DNA of 64,000 nucleotides from positions 14,836,001 to 14,900,000 of the forward strand of contig JANVAS020000231.1 in NCBI GenBank assembly GCA_027563935.2. Direction: 5' to 3'. This document shows positions 45,662-56,323 of the stretch, one piece after another (positions within the stretch are counted from its first letter, which is position 1; the number at the start of each line of letters is the position of its first letter). A model generated the notes under the pieces. It did not search any database and had not been told where the DNA came from. It saw only the letters and a program-made list of their open reading frames with translations. The DNA is from Costus lasius (taxonomy: Eukaryota; Streptophyta; Magnoliopsida; Zingiberales; Costaceae). The translations under genes were made by a program, and so were the position numbers.

Positions 45662-47180
45662 AAAGTTTGTGAAACAATTTATAATTGTTATAAATATTAT
45701 TATTGTTATAGGTTTAGTCTTGTATTTGGATATGTCTGCGCCAATCCTGATGGCTTCTTCTCCTTAGCTTTACTCATAGCATATATTCCTACTTAGGTGG
45801 AGCATCCATCAGCATGTAAACTCTAACCAATGGAAGCAAATATGGTCTTTTGTCTTCACTTGTGTTGGAATTGTTGGCTTTTTTTAGCCACCCTTATGTT
45901 GTAGATGTTTGAAGACTTGCAGTTTTATAGATTTTTTTTGTAGATTAAATTTGTTATTTTATAAGGTAGTTTGATTGCTTTTTGTACTCCTTTTAGCCAA
46001 TTTTTTTGCTCAACCCATGGGAAGAATTTTATTGATGGAGCAGCATGTTTAGAATCAGTTGAAGTCCCTAAATCTCATAGAAGAGTCCAAGATTAATCCA
46101 TGGACATCAACATGACCTATGATCTTGTCGGATAACCAAATTACACAAAAAGCACAGAATGGTACACAATCCACTCATTCTTTGACCCAAAGGCTTGTTT
46201 GATGGGCTTTCACTGGGCTGGCACATGGGTTAGGCCTTGTTGGGCAGGATGGGATGTCTACACCATCTTCGTGCATGTAGTAATGAAGCAGCATAATCAG
46301 TTGATGGTTGGCTAGTTTATTATAGTGTTAACATATTCATGTGCCGAGTTTGATATCTAATTGTTATACTAGGTCAAGTGGGTTCTTAATCGAATCATGA
46401 AAGCTTGCACATGAGCTGGATGGGCTCTTTATGAAATGAAAAAGGGTTGATTATTCCCATGTGCTGCTCGGGTGGCTGACTCGGATGCTTTGATTGCAGC
46501 ACAATATTCAAAATAGGTGGATTTGACTTTTTTGGGGCCCTCACGTGCAACCCCTCATGTTTGTCACAACATTGATGGTTCATAGGCCATTTCATGCAAT
46601 CCACATAATGCTTCACGCCCGGGCCATGATCTTCATGACAGTGGCAATTTGGCGTTACGGCTAGGCAGTGATCTCCATCATAGTTGTGATGTTTCTCAAT
46701 TTTTTTTGCGAACTCGATAGTGGGCTTCATGGCAGGCCATGATCTTGATCATGACAATAATCTTGCATTATGAGTTGGTTTTGATCCCCATCATGAAGAT
46801 AATCGATTGGAGGCTTCTAGAAGGTGGGGACTTGCACTACATGAATGGGGTGGGGTTATTTGGCTATGGTGTAAACTCACACTTGAGTATATCCTGTAAC
46901 TTTCTTGTACTAGAAGGGTGGGGCAAGGAAAATATCATATAATATATAAAAAAGCACTTTGTTAGCTACTAAAGTATTTGAATGTTTTAAAAGGAATATA
47001 TAGTGTCAAAAGAGACTATCCCTCCATACATCAGACTAAATACCCAAAATGGAATTCTTCTTAAATGAAATGCATGAGAGGTGCCACATATGACTAGCCA
47101 TATTTAATCAACCCTTTTTTTAACCTTCGCTCAATATAAAAATGATAATCAAAACTTCAAACCACTTTATTATAAAATAT

Positions 47181-47261
47181 GTCAAGATGGCCGAGTTGGT
47201 CTAAGGCGCTAGTTTCAGGTACTAGTCCGAAAGGGCATGGGTTCAAATCCCATTCTTGACA
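47181..47261 (+). tRNA. tRNA-Leu(CAG), canonical copy
   Basis: Identical to 14205-14285: all stems paired, anticodon CAG, A and B boxes intact, no intron. It is the counterpart of that gene in the duplicated block. Confidence 0.85.
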
Positions 47262-47998
47262 TTATCATCATGTAAACTATAACAAATGGAAGCAAATGGT
47301 CTTTATGTGTTCACTTGAGTTGGAAGCAAAATAGGTGGATTTGACTTTTTTGGGGCCCTCACGTGCAACCCCTCATGTTTGTCACAACATTGATGGTTCA
47401 TAGGCCATTTCATGCAATCCACATAATGCTTCACGCCCGGGCCATGATCTTCATGACAGTGGCAATTTGGCGTTACGGCTAGGCAGTGATCTCAATCATA
47501 GTTGTGATGTTTCTCAATTTTTTTTGCGAACTCGATAGTGGGCTTCATGGCGGGCCATGATCTTGATCATGACAATAATCTTGCATTATGAGTTGGTTTT
47601 GATCCCCGTCATGAAGATAATCGATTGGAGGCTTCTAGAAGGTGGGGACTTGCACTACATGAATGGGGTGGGGTTATTTGGCTATGGTGTAAACTCACAC
47701 TTGAGTATATCCTGTAACTTTCTTGTACTAGAAGGGTGGGGCAATGAAAATATCATATAATATATAAAAAAGCACTTTGTTAACTACTAAAGTATTTGAA
47801 TGTTTTAAAAGGAATATATAGTATCAAAAGAGACTATCCCTCCATACATCAGACTAAATACCCAAAATGGAATTCTTCTTAAATGAAATGCATGAGAGGT
47901 GCCACATATGACTAGCCATATTTAATCAACCCTTTTTTTAACCTTCACTCAATATAAAAATGATAATCAAAACTTCAAACCACTTTATTATAAAATAT

Positions 47999-48079
47999 GT
48001 CAAGATGGCTGAGTTGGTCTAAGGCGCTAGTTTCAGGTACTAGTCAGAAAGGGCATGGGTTCAAATCCCATTCTTGACA
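47999..48079 (+). tRNA. tRNA-Leu(CAG), variant copy
   Basis: Fold kept. The D stem reads GCT/GGC (one G-U pair) and the variable arm reads CAGAAAGGG instead of CCGAAAGGG. Anticodon CAG and both acceptor strands are intact. Function is uncertain. Confidence 0.7.
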
Positions 48080-49714
48080 TTATCATCATGTAAACTATAA
48101 CAAATGGAAGCAAATGGTCTTTATGTGTTCACTTGAGTTGGAAGCAAAATAGGTGGATTTGACTTTTTTGGGGCCCTCACGTGCAACCCCTCATGTTTGT
48201 CACAACATTGATGGTTCATAGGCCATTTCATGCAATCCACATAATGCTTCACGCCCGGGCCATGATCTTCATGACAGTGGCAATTTGGCGTTACGGCTAG
48301 GCAGTGATCTCCATCATAGTTGTGATGTTTCTCAATTTTTTTTGCGAACTCGATAGTGGGCTTCATGGCGGGCCATGATCTTGATCATGACAATAATCTT
48401 GCATTATGAGTTGGTTTTGATCCCCGTCATGAAGATAATCGATTGGAGGCTTCTAGAAGGTGGGGACTTGCACTACATGAATGGGGTGGGGTTATTTGGC
48501 TTCTAGATGTTTGATGACTTGCAATTTTATATATTTTTTTGTACATTAAATTTGTTATTTTATAAGGTAGTTTGATTGCTTTTTGTACTCCTTTTAGCCT
48601 AGCCTATTTTTCTACTCAACCCAAGGGAAGAATTTTATTGATGGAGCAGCAAGTTTAGAATTAGTTGTAGTACCCAAATCTCATAGAAGAGTCCAAGATT
48701 AATCCGTGGACATCAACATGACCTGTGATCTTGTCGGATTACCAAATTACGCAAAAAGCCACATAATGGTGAACAATGCACCCGTTTTCTCACCCATAGG
48801 CTTGTTTGATGGGCTTTTACTAGGCTGGCCCATGGGTTAGGCCTTGTTGTGCAGGATGGGCTGTCTACACCATCTTCTTGCATGTAGCAACGAAGCAGCA
48901 TAATCAATTGATGGTTTGCTAGTTCATTATAGTGTTTGCACATTTCATGTGCCGAGTTTGAATCATGAAAGCATGCATATGGGCTGAATGGGCTCTATAT
49001 GAAATGAAAAAGGGTTGATTATTTCCATATACCGCTCAGGTGGCTGACTCGGATGCTGTGAATGCCGAACGAACTATATTCAAAATAGGTGGATTTGACT
49101 TTTTTGGGCCCTCACGTTCTTAGGCCATTTCATGCAATCCACATAATGCTTCATAGCCGGGCCGTGATCTTCAGGATTGCGACAATCTGGCATTCCGGCT
49201 AGGCAGTGATCTCCGTCATAGTTGTGATGTTTTTCAATTTTTTTGCGAACTCGATAGTGGGCTTCATGGCGGGCCATGATCTTCATCATGACAATAATCT
49301 TGCATTATGAGTAGGTTTTGATCCCTGTCATGAAAATAATCGATTGGAGGCTTCTGGAAGGTGGGGACTTGCACTACATCAATGGGGTGGGGTTATTTGG
49401 CTATGGTGCAAACTCACACTTGAGGTTGTCCTATAACTTTCTTCTACTTGTAGGGTGGGTCAAAGCAAATATCATATAATTCATAACAAAGCACTTTGTT
49501 AGCTACTAAAGTATTTGAATGTTTTAAAAGGAATATATAGTATCAAAAGAGACTATCCCTCGTACATCAAACTAAATACCCAAAATGGAATTCTTCTTAA
49601 ATGAAATGCTCGAGAGGTGCCTCATACGACTAGCCATATTTATTCAGCCCATTTTTTACCTTCGCTCGATATAAAAATGATAATCAAACTTCAAACCACT
49701 TTATTATTAAAGAT

Positions 49715-49795
49715 GTCAAGATGGCCGAGTTGGTCCAAGGCACTAGTTTTAGGTACTAGTCCGAAAGGGCATGGTTTCAAATCCCATTCTTGATA
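49715..49795 (+). pseudogene. Degenerate tRNA-Leu with UAG anticodon
   Basis: The anticodon loop is TTTAGGT, giving UAG (leucine codon CUA), by a single C to T change from the array's CAG. The T stem has a mismatch (ATGGT/CCCAT) and the acceptor end is TCTTGAT, leaving a terminal G-U pair. The B box is weakened (GTTTCAAATCC). It is probably not functional. Confidence 0.65.
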
Positions 49796-50406
49796 AAAGT
49801 TTGTGAAACAATCAATAATTGTTATAAATATAAATATTGTTATAGGTTTAGTCTTGTATTTGTATATGTCTCCACAATTTTGTGAAGCAAATGGTCTTAT
49901 GTCTTCATTTGAGTTGGAAGTGTTGGCTTTTTTTAGCCACCCTTTCCTTGTAGATGTTTTATGACTTGTAGTTTTATATATTTTTTTTTGTACTTTAAAT
50001 TTGTTATTTTATAAGGTAGTTTGATAGCTTTTTTGTACTCATTTTAGCCTATTTTTCTGCTCAACCCATGGGAAGAGTTTTATCGATGGAGCAACAAGTT
50101 TAGAATCAGTTGAAGTCCCCAAATCTCATAGAAGAGTCCAAGATTAATCCGTGGATGTCAACATGACCAATGATCTTGTCGGATAACCAAATTACACAAA
50201 ATGCATAGAATGGTGCACAATCCACCTGTTTTCTCACCCATAGGCTTGTTTGATGGGCTTTCACTAGGCTAGCGCATGGGTTAGGCCTTGTTGGGTAGGA
50301 TGGTCTGTCTACACCACCTTCGTTCAAGTAGCAACGATGCAACATAATCAGTTGATGGTTGGCTAGTTCATTAAAGTGTTGGCATATTCATGTGCCATGT
50401 TTGATA

Positions 50407-50725
50407 TCACAAAGTGACCCATGTTTCCTAAGGTGGGCGCGCCGGCCGATTGCTCCAAGCAACTCCCCTTGTTGAGACAGTCTGGGCATTTCATGTCCAG
50501 CGAGGGCTGGATACAACATGAAACCCTTACCTCTCAACGATGCCTCTAGACTTTCACTATGTGCCTAGCACATGTGAACTTCTAGTCAAGTCCATTCCTA
50601 ACCGTTATGCCCAGGGCCAACGAGTTTCCTTGCGAAGGCACGCCCAGGTTAAAACTGGGCTGGGGAAACCATTGCCACCACGCACTTTCTAAAGATAAGT
50701 GGGTGTGTCCCACGAGGGTGGGAAA
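50407..50725 (-). other. Copia leader fragment
   Basis: ACAAAGTGACCCATGTTTCC through GTCCCACGAGGGTGGGAAA matches the copia C leader at 31240-31553. It is cut on the left by the tRNA-Leu array and on the right by a new LTR. No gene. Confidence 0.8.
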
Positions 50726-52366
50726 TGTTAGGGAATGCCGGGGGTAATTTAAAATTTTGTAGTCCCAGGATGCAGCGGAAGAAGCATTACACCCGAAACA
50801 CATTCCAGTCCCAAGGATCCATGCGAGAGAGAAGACACAAGGATGTGTTAGAGATGTACCTCTTTTGCTTGTCTAGATGTCGAAGCCATGTTGAAGGCGC
50901 CCATGTGTTCGCCCTCTACAAGTATCCACGCGTCGACTCCTTGATCGTTGCTCCCTTCCACGCTCGGTGCTAGCCTCGGGAAGAGAATCAAGCCTTCACT
51001 CCACTTGCGCCACCTTCAAGAGAAGTTGCGCCAAGGAGGGAATAGGGAAGATGCCGCCAAGAACTTCCCTCTTCTTCTTTGCTTGCGCCAACTTCAAGCA
51101 AGATGCGCTAATGGCTATGAGAGGGAGAGGGCTTGCGACAATAGAAAGAGAAGCCACCAAGCCCAATTTCTCTTTGCGCCAAGAAGAGGAGAAGAAGAAA
51201 GGATATCTTTCGGCTACTTGGAAGAAGGTTGCGCCAAGCCTTTATTGTTGTCACCCTTTGCCCTTGCTCACGCCTCTCTATGTATGTTCATGCCTCCTTG
51301 AAGTCGAACATAGGAAGGGGCGGTAAGGGGTCCTATAAATAGGACAAGAGGCGGCAAGGACAATGGCTAGGATCATGCCAAGTGGGCGGCTAGGATAAAG
51401 GGATCTTGAGGTAAGGAAAGTCTCCAAGACTTTACCATAAACCTCATTCAACCTATCCTAATTTGCCCAATGGCCATATCACCCTAAGACATGCCTTAGA
51501 GGCATTCTTTCCATCCAAGGAGAAGGGCTAGGCGCAACATGAAGAATTCGGCTAGGGCAAGAGTTTGGGTACATGTAGGGTTCATAAGGAAAGTCTCCAA
51601 GACTTTACCATAAACATCTTCCTACTTCTCATATGCGCCCAAGTTCTTTCCAAAAGAGTCCTCAAGCAATATCAGCCCCAAGACTTACCTTAGAAGCAAG
51701 TATTCCATCCAAGGAAGAAGGGCTAGGCGCCCTTTACTTCCATAATGAAGCAAAGGCGCCTCCCTCACCCCATTATGCCCCTAGGCGCCAATGGGGTGAG
51801 ATTTCTCCCCATTATACCCTTTTAAGCCAATTCCTCTTCATGACAACTAATTATTGGGCCTCACTGGATAATGAGCTAGCCCAAACTTCATGGCGTGGGT
51901 TGATTAAACATTGGATCTAATCCAATGCAACCCTAATCCAAATGTGACCAATCTAGGTCAATATCGGGTCAACCTGCCAAAAATGAAGTTTGGCTCCAAT
52001 AACTTTCTTCCAACTCATCAGGCCCATTGGCGCTGATGAAATCTTCCAAATGGATCCAAGTTATCCAATAACTTGATCCTAAGGCTTCTGAATAAAGCAA
52101 CGTAAAGAGTCTATTGCGTGTGACCCCGTAGGATCCATATGACGATGGCAATGATGTAAACATCATAAGCAGTGAGGGGTATCTAGCAACACATCACTAC
52201 TACCCATGTCATAGGAATTAAGTCATTATGGCAACAACTCCTAACAAGCAACGAGGATTCCTATTGCATTACAGATCCCTTTGCCTAAGCTGATATCCTG
52301 CCATTGGATTAGTCTCAAGTTTATTATCCAATGCATTGGTCATGACTCAACAAGTGTGGCCACACT
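50726..52366 (-). repeat. Related copia LTR, truncated (1641 bp)
   Basis: Begins TGTTAGGGAATGCCGGGGG and follows the same internal plan as the copia A/B/C LTRs: GCAGCGGAAGAA, GGGCCTCACTGGATAATGAG, then CCAATGCAACCCTAATCC. It is clearly diverged, so it is a sister subfamily. It stops at CACACT (52366), where an F-family LTR begins in the opposite orientation. Open frames of 117-119 codons near 50950-51326 overlap each other in different frames and have no domain. Confidence 0.7.
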
Positions 52367-52834
52367 TGTTGGGGTATGCCCTTAAGGCTAATGTTTGAGG
52401 CCTTGGGATTGTAACAGTATCATGTATAAACTCTTATGTTTATAAAGGCAATGGTTGTTATTCAGTTTGTTACATTGTCTGCTGCAATACATGTGCTTCT
52501 GAATAATGTCTCAGAGCTGTTCAGCTTGGCTGACATGCTATGTGTCCTTAGTCGAGATATCTTGGTGAACATGAGACAGCCTTGATATGCTTAAGACTAA
52601 TATGTGTTCTAATCTTATAGGATGCTTCGAGCATGGAATAAGATGTAGGCTCATGGGTACATTGGATGTACTGGACAGACCCTACTAGGATATTCAATTG
52701 CTTGTCACAATGTGAATAATCCTTGATTGCAACAAGTGGCACATGTCCTCTGACTTGAGATCACTTGTGTTTCTAAATGATGATTGTCATTGTTTTGAGA
52801 TAGTTCAATATCATTTGAAACATAATGGTTATAG
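52367..52834 (+). repeat. Truncated F-family LTR, first 468 bp
   Basis: TGTTGGGGTATGCCC start, matching the first 468 bp of the LTR at 52835, then cut at GGTTATAG by that LTR. It is probably an older LTR into which element F inserted; the rest would lie beyond F, outside the window. Tandem duplication of an LTR end is the alternative. Confidence 0.75.
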
Positions 52835-54534
52835 TGTTGGGGTATGCCCTTAAGGCTAATGTTTGAGGCCTTGGGATTGTATAAGTATCATGTAATAAAC
52901 TCTTAAGTTTATAATAAGGCATGGTTGTTATTCAGGTTGTTACCTTGTCTGCTGTAATAAGTGTACTTCTGAATAATGTCTCAAAGCTGTTCAGCTAGGC
53001 TGACAGGCTATAAGTCCTTAGTCGAGATATCTTGGTGAACATGAGACAGCCTTGATATGATGGAGACTAATATGAGTGCTAATCATATAGGATGCTTCGA
53101 GCATGGAATAAGATGTAGACTCATGGGTACATTGGATGTACTGGACAGACCCTACTGGGATATTGCATTGCTTGTCACAATGTGAATGATCCCTGTAAGC
53201 AGCAAGTGGCACATGTCCTTTGACTTGAGATCACTTGTGTTTCTAAATGATGATTGTCATTGTTTTGAGGTAGTTCAATATCATTTGAAATATAATGATT
53301 ATAGACTATCTTGGATGGTGAGCTTGAATCAGGTTAGGGCACTAGTGATAGATAAAGGATTGCCGTCTCCTTGTTTAAGGAGTGTGGTGTTCTAAGGGCC
53401 CCCCTATATGAGATGATTGAGATAGTGTATGGCCATACCCAGATGACTATGTGCATCTGATCTAATCATGCTCATCGTATTGGAGTTACAAGCTTGACCC
53501 GCTTGTCCAATAAGAACATCCAGTGGCAAAGGACACATGTATGCCTTGTGAATTGAGTCACACTTATGCTATAGTTTGGGAGTAGTCTTGGAAGACTCTT
53601 TCCTTTATATCGGGAGACAGTGATGTGTTGCTAGATACCCCTCACTGATCGTGATAACGTAAGTTATCGTTACCGACATTTAGAGGAAACCCTCAGGGTC
53701 GCACAATTTGGTGATATGGCTTACTTGAGTCAGATCGTATGGACTGGATTCTTTGAGTTCAGATTAAAGGGATTTAATCTCTGATTGTAAGTGAGATCTG
53801 GTCTGATCATGTTTGATTGATTAGGACTTGAGATCGGTAAGCTTCGATCGAGAGAGGTGATGCTAGATCGGAGAGATCAAGGGCATCAGATGATGAATGG
53901 TTAGATCATGAGCCTTGGGGGTTCAATTTGGTCTAGACCAAGTGGCTAGAGCTATTTCGGTTTGGTTTGTTGAACCAAAGCCGATTTGACATTTTGGCTT
54001 GAACCGGTTCACAATGGTGAACGCATGGTTCAATCCTAAAATGCGTTTGGGTTGAGTTGAGCGCATGGACTTGATGAGCTTCCATTTATGGAAAGTCATC
54101 AAGGGCCGGTTTCACTCACTTCAATGCCAAAAACGCATATGCGTTTGCGCTCTTCTCTTCAACGCATTCGACTTTGGTTGGGTGGTGATTGACGAAGAGA
54201 AGGAGAGGTTGAGCAAGAGGAGCTCTCGGCCAAGAGGTTCATCATCCCCTTCCATTCGACACTTGAAGGCTTGGGTGTCTTGCTAGCACAAGAGACCGCA
54301 AGGAGTAAGCATCTTCACCTTGTGTGTGAACTTGTGGAGGAGATCTACTTTGTTCTCTTTATCCAAGCCGACTTCCAAGCATATGGCGTTGGTATGATTT
54401 TTATCTCAATCTATTCAATCGATTATAGTTGAACATATGGCATGCAAATGATCTTGAACCCTTGCTTCCGCTTGCATATTTTACATTAGCGCCATGCTTA
54501 GGGTTTTGCCCCCTTATGATTAGGGGTTCCTACA
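52835..54534 (+). repeat. Copia F 5' LTR (1700 bp)
   Basis: TGTTGGGGTATGCCC ... GGGGTTCCTACA, followed after 2 nt by a perfect primer site, so it is the 5' LTR of a plus-strand element. It is the same family as the LTRs of D and E. Non-coding. Confidence 0.85.
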
Positions 54535-54536
54535 AT

Positions 54537-54548
54537 TGGTATCAGAGC
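54537..54548 (+). other. Primer binding site of copia F
   Basis: TGGTATCAGAGC, a perfect initiator tRNA-Met complement, 2 nt after the LTR end. Confidence 0.9.
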
Positions 54549-54600
54549 TAGGCTCTATGCATGCTATTATGTTTGCTGATGTGATCCTCATGTTGCGCTT

Positions 54601-56303
54601 TGAAAGAACCCCTTAAATAAGGGGGGTCCCCTTCATGGGGGAGCATAACCCTTAGAGCATATGGCGCATAAAAATTATTCTCTTGCGGAATTAGGGTTAT
54701 AAGATCGATACGCATGCAAAAGATCAACTTGATAACAATAAGAAAACATTCATACCATCGCCATGGAAAGATGTTTCCTTGGAAGCAAAGATCAAAGTAG
54801 ATCTTCTCCTTGTCGTCACACACAAGATGATGTTGCTATCTCTCTTGGTGCTCCTTGTGCTAGCAAGGTTCCAAGAGGTCCTTGTCGAGTGAAGGGAAAA
54901 GAGATGTCTTTCTCCTTGGCCGAATCCTCCTCAACCTTCAAGCGTCGCCGCACACCAAGTCGAGAAGAAAAAAATTGCGAGAGGAATAAGTGAATTGGCG
55001 AAAATAGAGAATACTCTATTTCGGATGAGCGCCCACTCGACATGGAGATCATGGTTACTAAAAATAGTAACCTCTCCTCATCCCAACGTTCACGCTATGT
55101 GAACTCGTCGCCCACTCCTCTCCCTATGAACCAAGCGCTCTTTTAGTGAGCTGGTTCAATTGGTTCGGTTTAAGAACCAACCAAGCCAAGCGACAAGGCC
55201 TAGATCAAATAAACCCTAAGGCTTTAGATCTAACCGTCGATCTCTTTAATGCCCCTGATCTGACCGATCTGGCATCCATTCTCTCAATCGAAGCTTACCG
55301 ATCTCAAGCCCTAATCAATCAAACATGATCAGACCAGATCTCACTTACAATCAGAGATTAAATCCCTTAAAACTGAACCCAAACAATTCAGTCCACACGA
55401 TCTGACTTAAGTAAGCCATATCATCAAATTGTGCGACCCTAAGGGTTTCCTTTAAATGTCGGTAACGATAATTCACATTATCACGATCAGTGAGGGGTAT
55501 CTAGCAACACATCACTGTCTCCCGATATAAAGGAAAGAGTCTTCCAAGACTACACCCAAACCATAGCACAAGTGTGAATCATTTCACAAAGCATACATAT
55601 TTCCTTTGCCACTGGATGTTCTTATTGGACAAGTCTGTCAAACTTGTAACTCCAATATGATGAGCATGATTAGATCAGATGAACACTGTCACCTGGGTAT
55701 GGCCATACACTCTCTCAATCATCTCATCCAGGGGGCCCCTTTAGAACATCACACTCCTTAAACAAGGAGACGGCAATCCTATGTCTATCACTAGTGCCCT
55801 AACCTGACTCAAGCTCACCATCCAAGATAGTCTATAATCATTATGTTTCAAATGATATTGAACTAACTCAAAATAATGACAATCATCATTTAGAAAACAC
55901 AAGTGATCTCAAGTCAGAGGAAATGTGCCACTTGTCTTATACAAGGAATATTCACGTTGTGACAAACAACTGAACATCCTAGTAGGGTCTGTCCAGTACA
56001 TCCCATGTACCCATGAGTCTACATCTTATTCCATGCTCGAAGCATCCTATAAGATCAGAACACATATTAGTCTTAACCATATCAAGGCTGTCTCATGTTC
56101 ACCAAGATACATCGACTAAGGACATAACAGCATGTCAGCCCAGCTGAACAGCTTTGAGACATTATTCAGAAGAACATATATTGCAGCAGACAATGTAACT
56201 AACTGAATAACAACCATGCCTTTATAAACATAATAGTTTATTACATGATACTTGTTACATTCCCACAGGCCTCAAACATTAGCCTTAAGGGCATACCCCA
56301 ACA
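54601..56303 (-). repeat. Copia E 3' LTR (1703 bp)
   Basis: Plus strand TGAAAGAACCCC ... CATACCCCAACA. On the element strand a TATAAA lies at 56221-56226, about 80 bp from the LTR start, a possible but unproven promoter. The element-strand end has GC-rich complementary runs (GGGGGAGCAT region, CCCCTTAAATAAGGGG). Non-coding. Confidence 0.92.
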
Positions 56304-56323
56304 ATCTCCCACTTGCACTTAAT

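Larger units (their letters stand above)
44211..50406 (+). repeat. tRNA-Leu tandem repeat, array 3
   Basis: The longest array. tRNA ends lie at 45661, 47261, 48079 and 49795. 44211-48079 repeats 11235-15103. It then continues instead of meeting gypsy sequence: a fourth short-type unit jumps at about 48500 from the GGGGTTATTTGGCT region into the early part of a long-type unit (TAGATGTTTGATGAC), which runs to a degenerate tRNA at 49715. A sixth partial unit ends at 50406 against copia leader sequence. The spacers (44211-45581, 45662-47180, 47262-47998, 48080-49714, 49796-50406) hold no recognisable gene. The rightmost units are the most divergent. Confidence 0.85.

Noticed and set aside
50948..51326. 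Two overlapping frames of 117 and 119 codons
   Set aside because: Different frames of the same LTR sequence, with no domain and no support for either.
54816..55052. Frames identical at 62240-62476
   Set aside because: Identity reflects the two LTRs of element E, not a conserved gene pair.
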